Shown in pieces: positions 32,919-32,993 of a DNA stretch of 32,993 bases. Each line of letters opens with the position of its first letter. Within the stretch, counting starts at the first letter, position 1. The DNA is taken from contig JACPPY010000083.1 of the NCBI GenBank assembly GCA_016190755.1, forward strand, positions 1 to 32,993, given 5' to 3'. Origin of the DNA: Chloroflexota bacterium. GTDB lineage: Bacteria > Chloroflexota > Dehalococcoidia > JACPPY01. A model generated the notes under the pieces. The model was not told the origin of the DNA, made no database searches, and saw only the letters and a list, made by a program, of their open reading frames with translations. Position numbers and translations under genes: made by a program.

Positions 32919-32993
32919 ATGCCGCCAGTTGATAGGAATAACCCCAAAAGAGCCAAAAGGTCGGACTCGCAATACTCGCTGATGGAGTTTATG
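32919..32993 (+). CDS. Probable IS1595-family transposase, N-terminal 25 residues
   Basis: The frame runs off the window. It begins MPPVDRNNPKRAKRSDSQ and continues YSLMEFM. A basic N-terminus leading to a YSLMEFM-type segment, just ahead of a zinc ribbon, is what IS1595-family transposases show, but only 25 residues are visible, so the family call rests on a short match. A good promoter and AAGGAAGGG lie just upstream. The element's left terminal repeat should lie between 32716 and 32865; I could not identify it. Confidence 0.5.
   Translation, partial: MPPVDRNNPKRAKRSDSQYSLMEFM

Noticed and set aside
1-32993. CRISPR array, tRNA or rRNA genes
   Set aside because: I read all gaps for regularly spaced repeats and for tRNA T-loop patterns and found none.

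Overview
The window looks like chromosomal DNA of an uncultured Chloroflexota bacterium, probably Dehalococcoidia-like. This is inferred from gene content and order (yebC-ruvC-ruvA, ribF-tyrS, polA-mutM, NarX/NarL-type kinases, NrfD/Fe-S redox genes) and from a GC content that looks moderately high by eye. No rRNA or tRNA is present to confirm it. Genes are dense on both strands, with few clear terminators and frequent GTG/TTG starts.

Layout. 1-2324 (+): the 3' part of an aldo/keto reductase, a histone-deacetylase-fold amidohydrolase and a HAD phosphatase. 2325-3017: a non-coding stretch with two nested palindromes. 3018-7189 (+): a two-gene signalling unit, a CheB-CheR-PAS fusion and a PAS histidine kinase overlapping by one base. 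7433-9166 (+): a strong promoter, a 40-codon basic ORF, a perfect hairpin and a DHA2-type efflux pump. 9214-11987 (-): a small dimeric alpha/beta-barrel protein, a desulforedoxin-like Cys protein with basic tails, and an ABC exporter pair. 12074-14089 (-): ruvA, ruvC and yebC. 14205-21283 (+): housekeeping genes ribF, tyrS, a class V aminotransferase, polA and mutM, facing yebC across a divergent promoter region. ribF has no ATG/GTG/TTG start and is preceded by an attenuator-like leader. 21270-22443: a triple-BON protein (-) and an RRM protein (+).

The most interesting part is 22909-31661 (+). A membrane histidine kinase with a CxxCH haem-c motif in its extracytoplasmic sensor and a Cys-rich GAF domain is paired with a NarL-type regulator. 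About 200 bases later comes a probable six-gene operon: a degenerate receiver fused to a membrane hairpin, a stand-alone cyclic-nucleotide-binding-like domain, a slipin, a Tat-exported four-cluster ferredoxin, an NrfD/ActC-like quinone-interacting membrane subunit, an Ig-like membrane-anchored protein and a membrane-anchored cytochrome-like protein whose haem motif reads CSCH rather than CxxCH. No molybdopterin catalytic subunit is present. The reading is a quinol-linked periplasmic electron-transfer module with its own redox sensor; the physiological substrate cannot be told from the sequence.

The right end (32133-32993) holds a secreted beta-rich protein gene with an apparent +1 frameshift, then the promoter and first 25 codons of what is probably an IS1595-type transposase.
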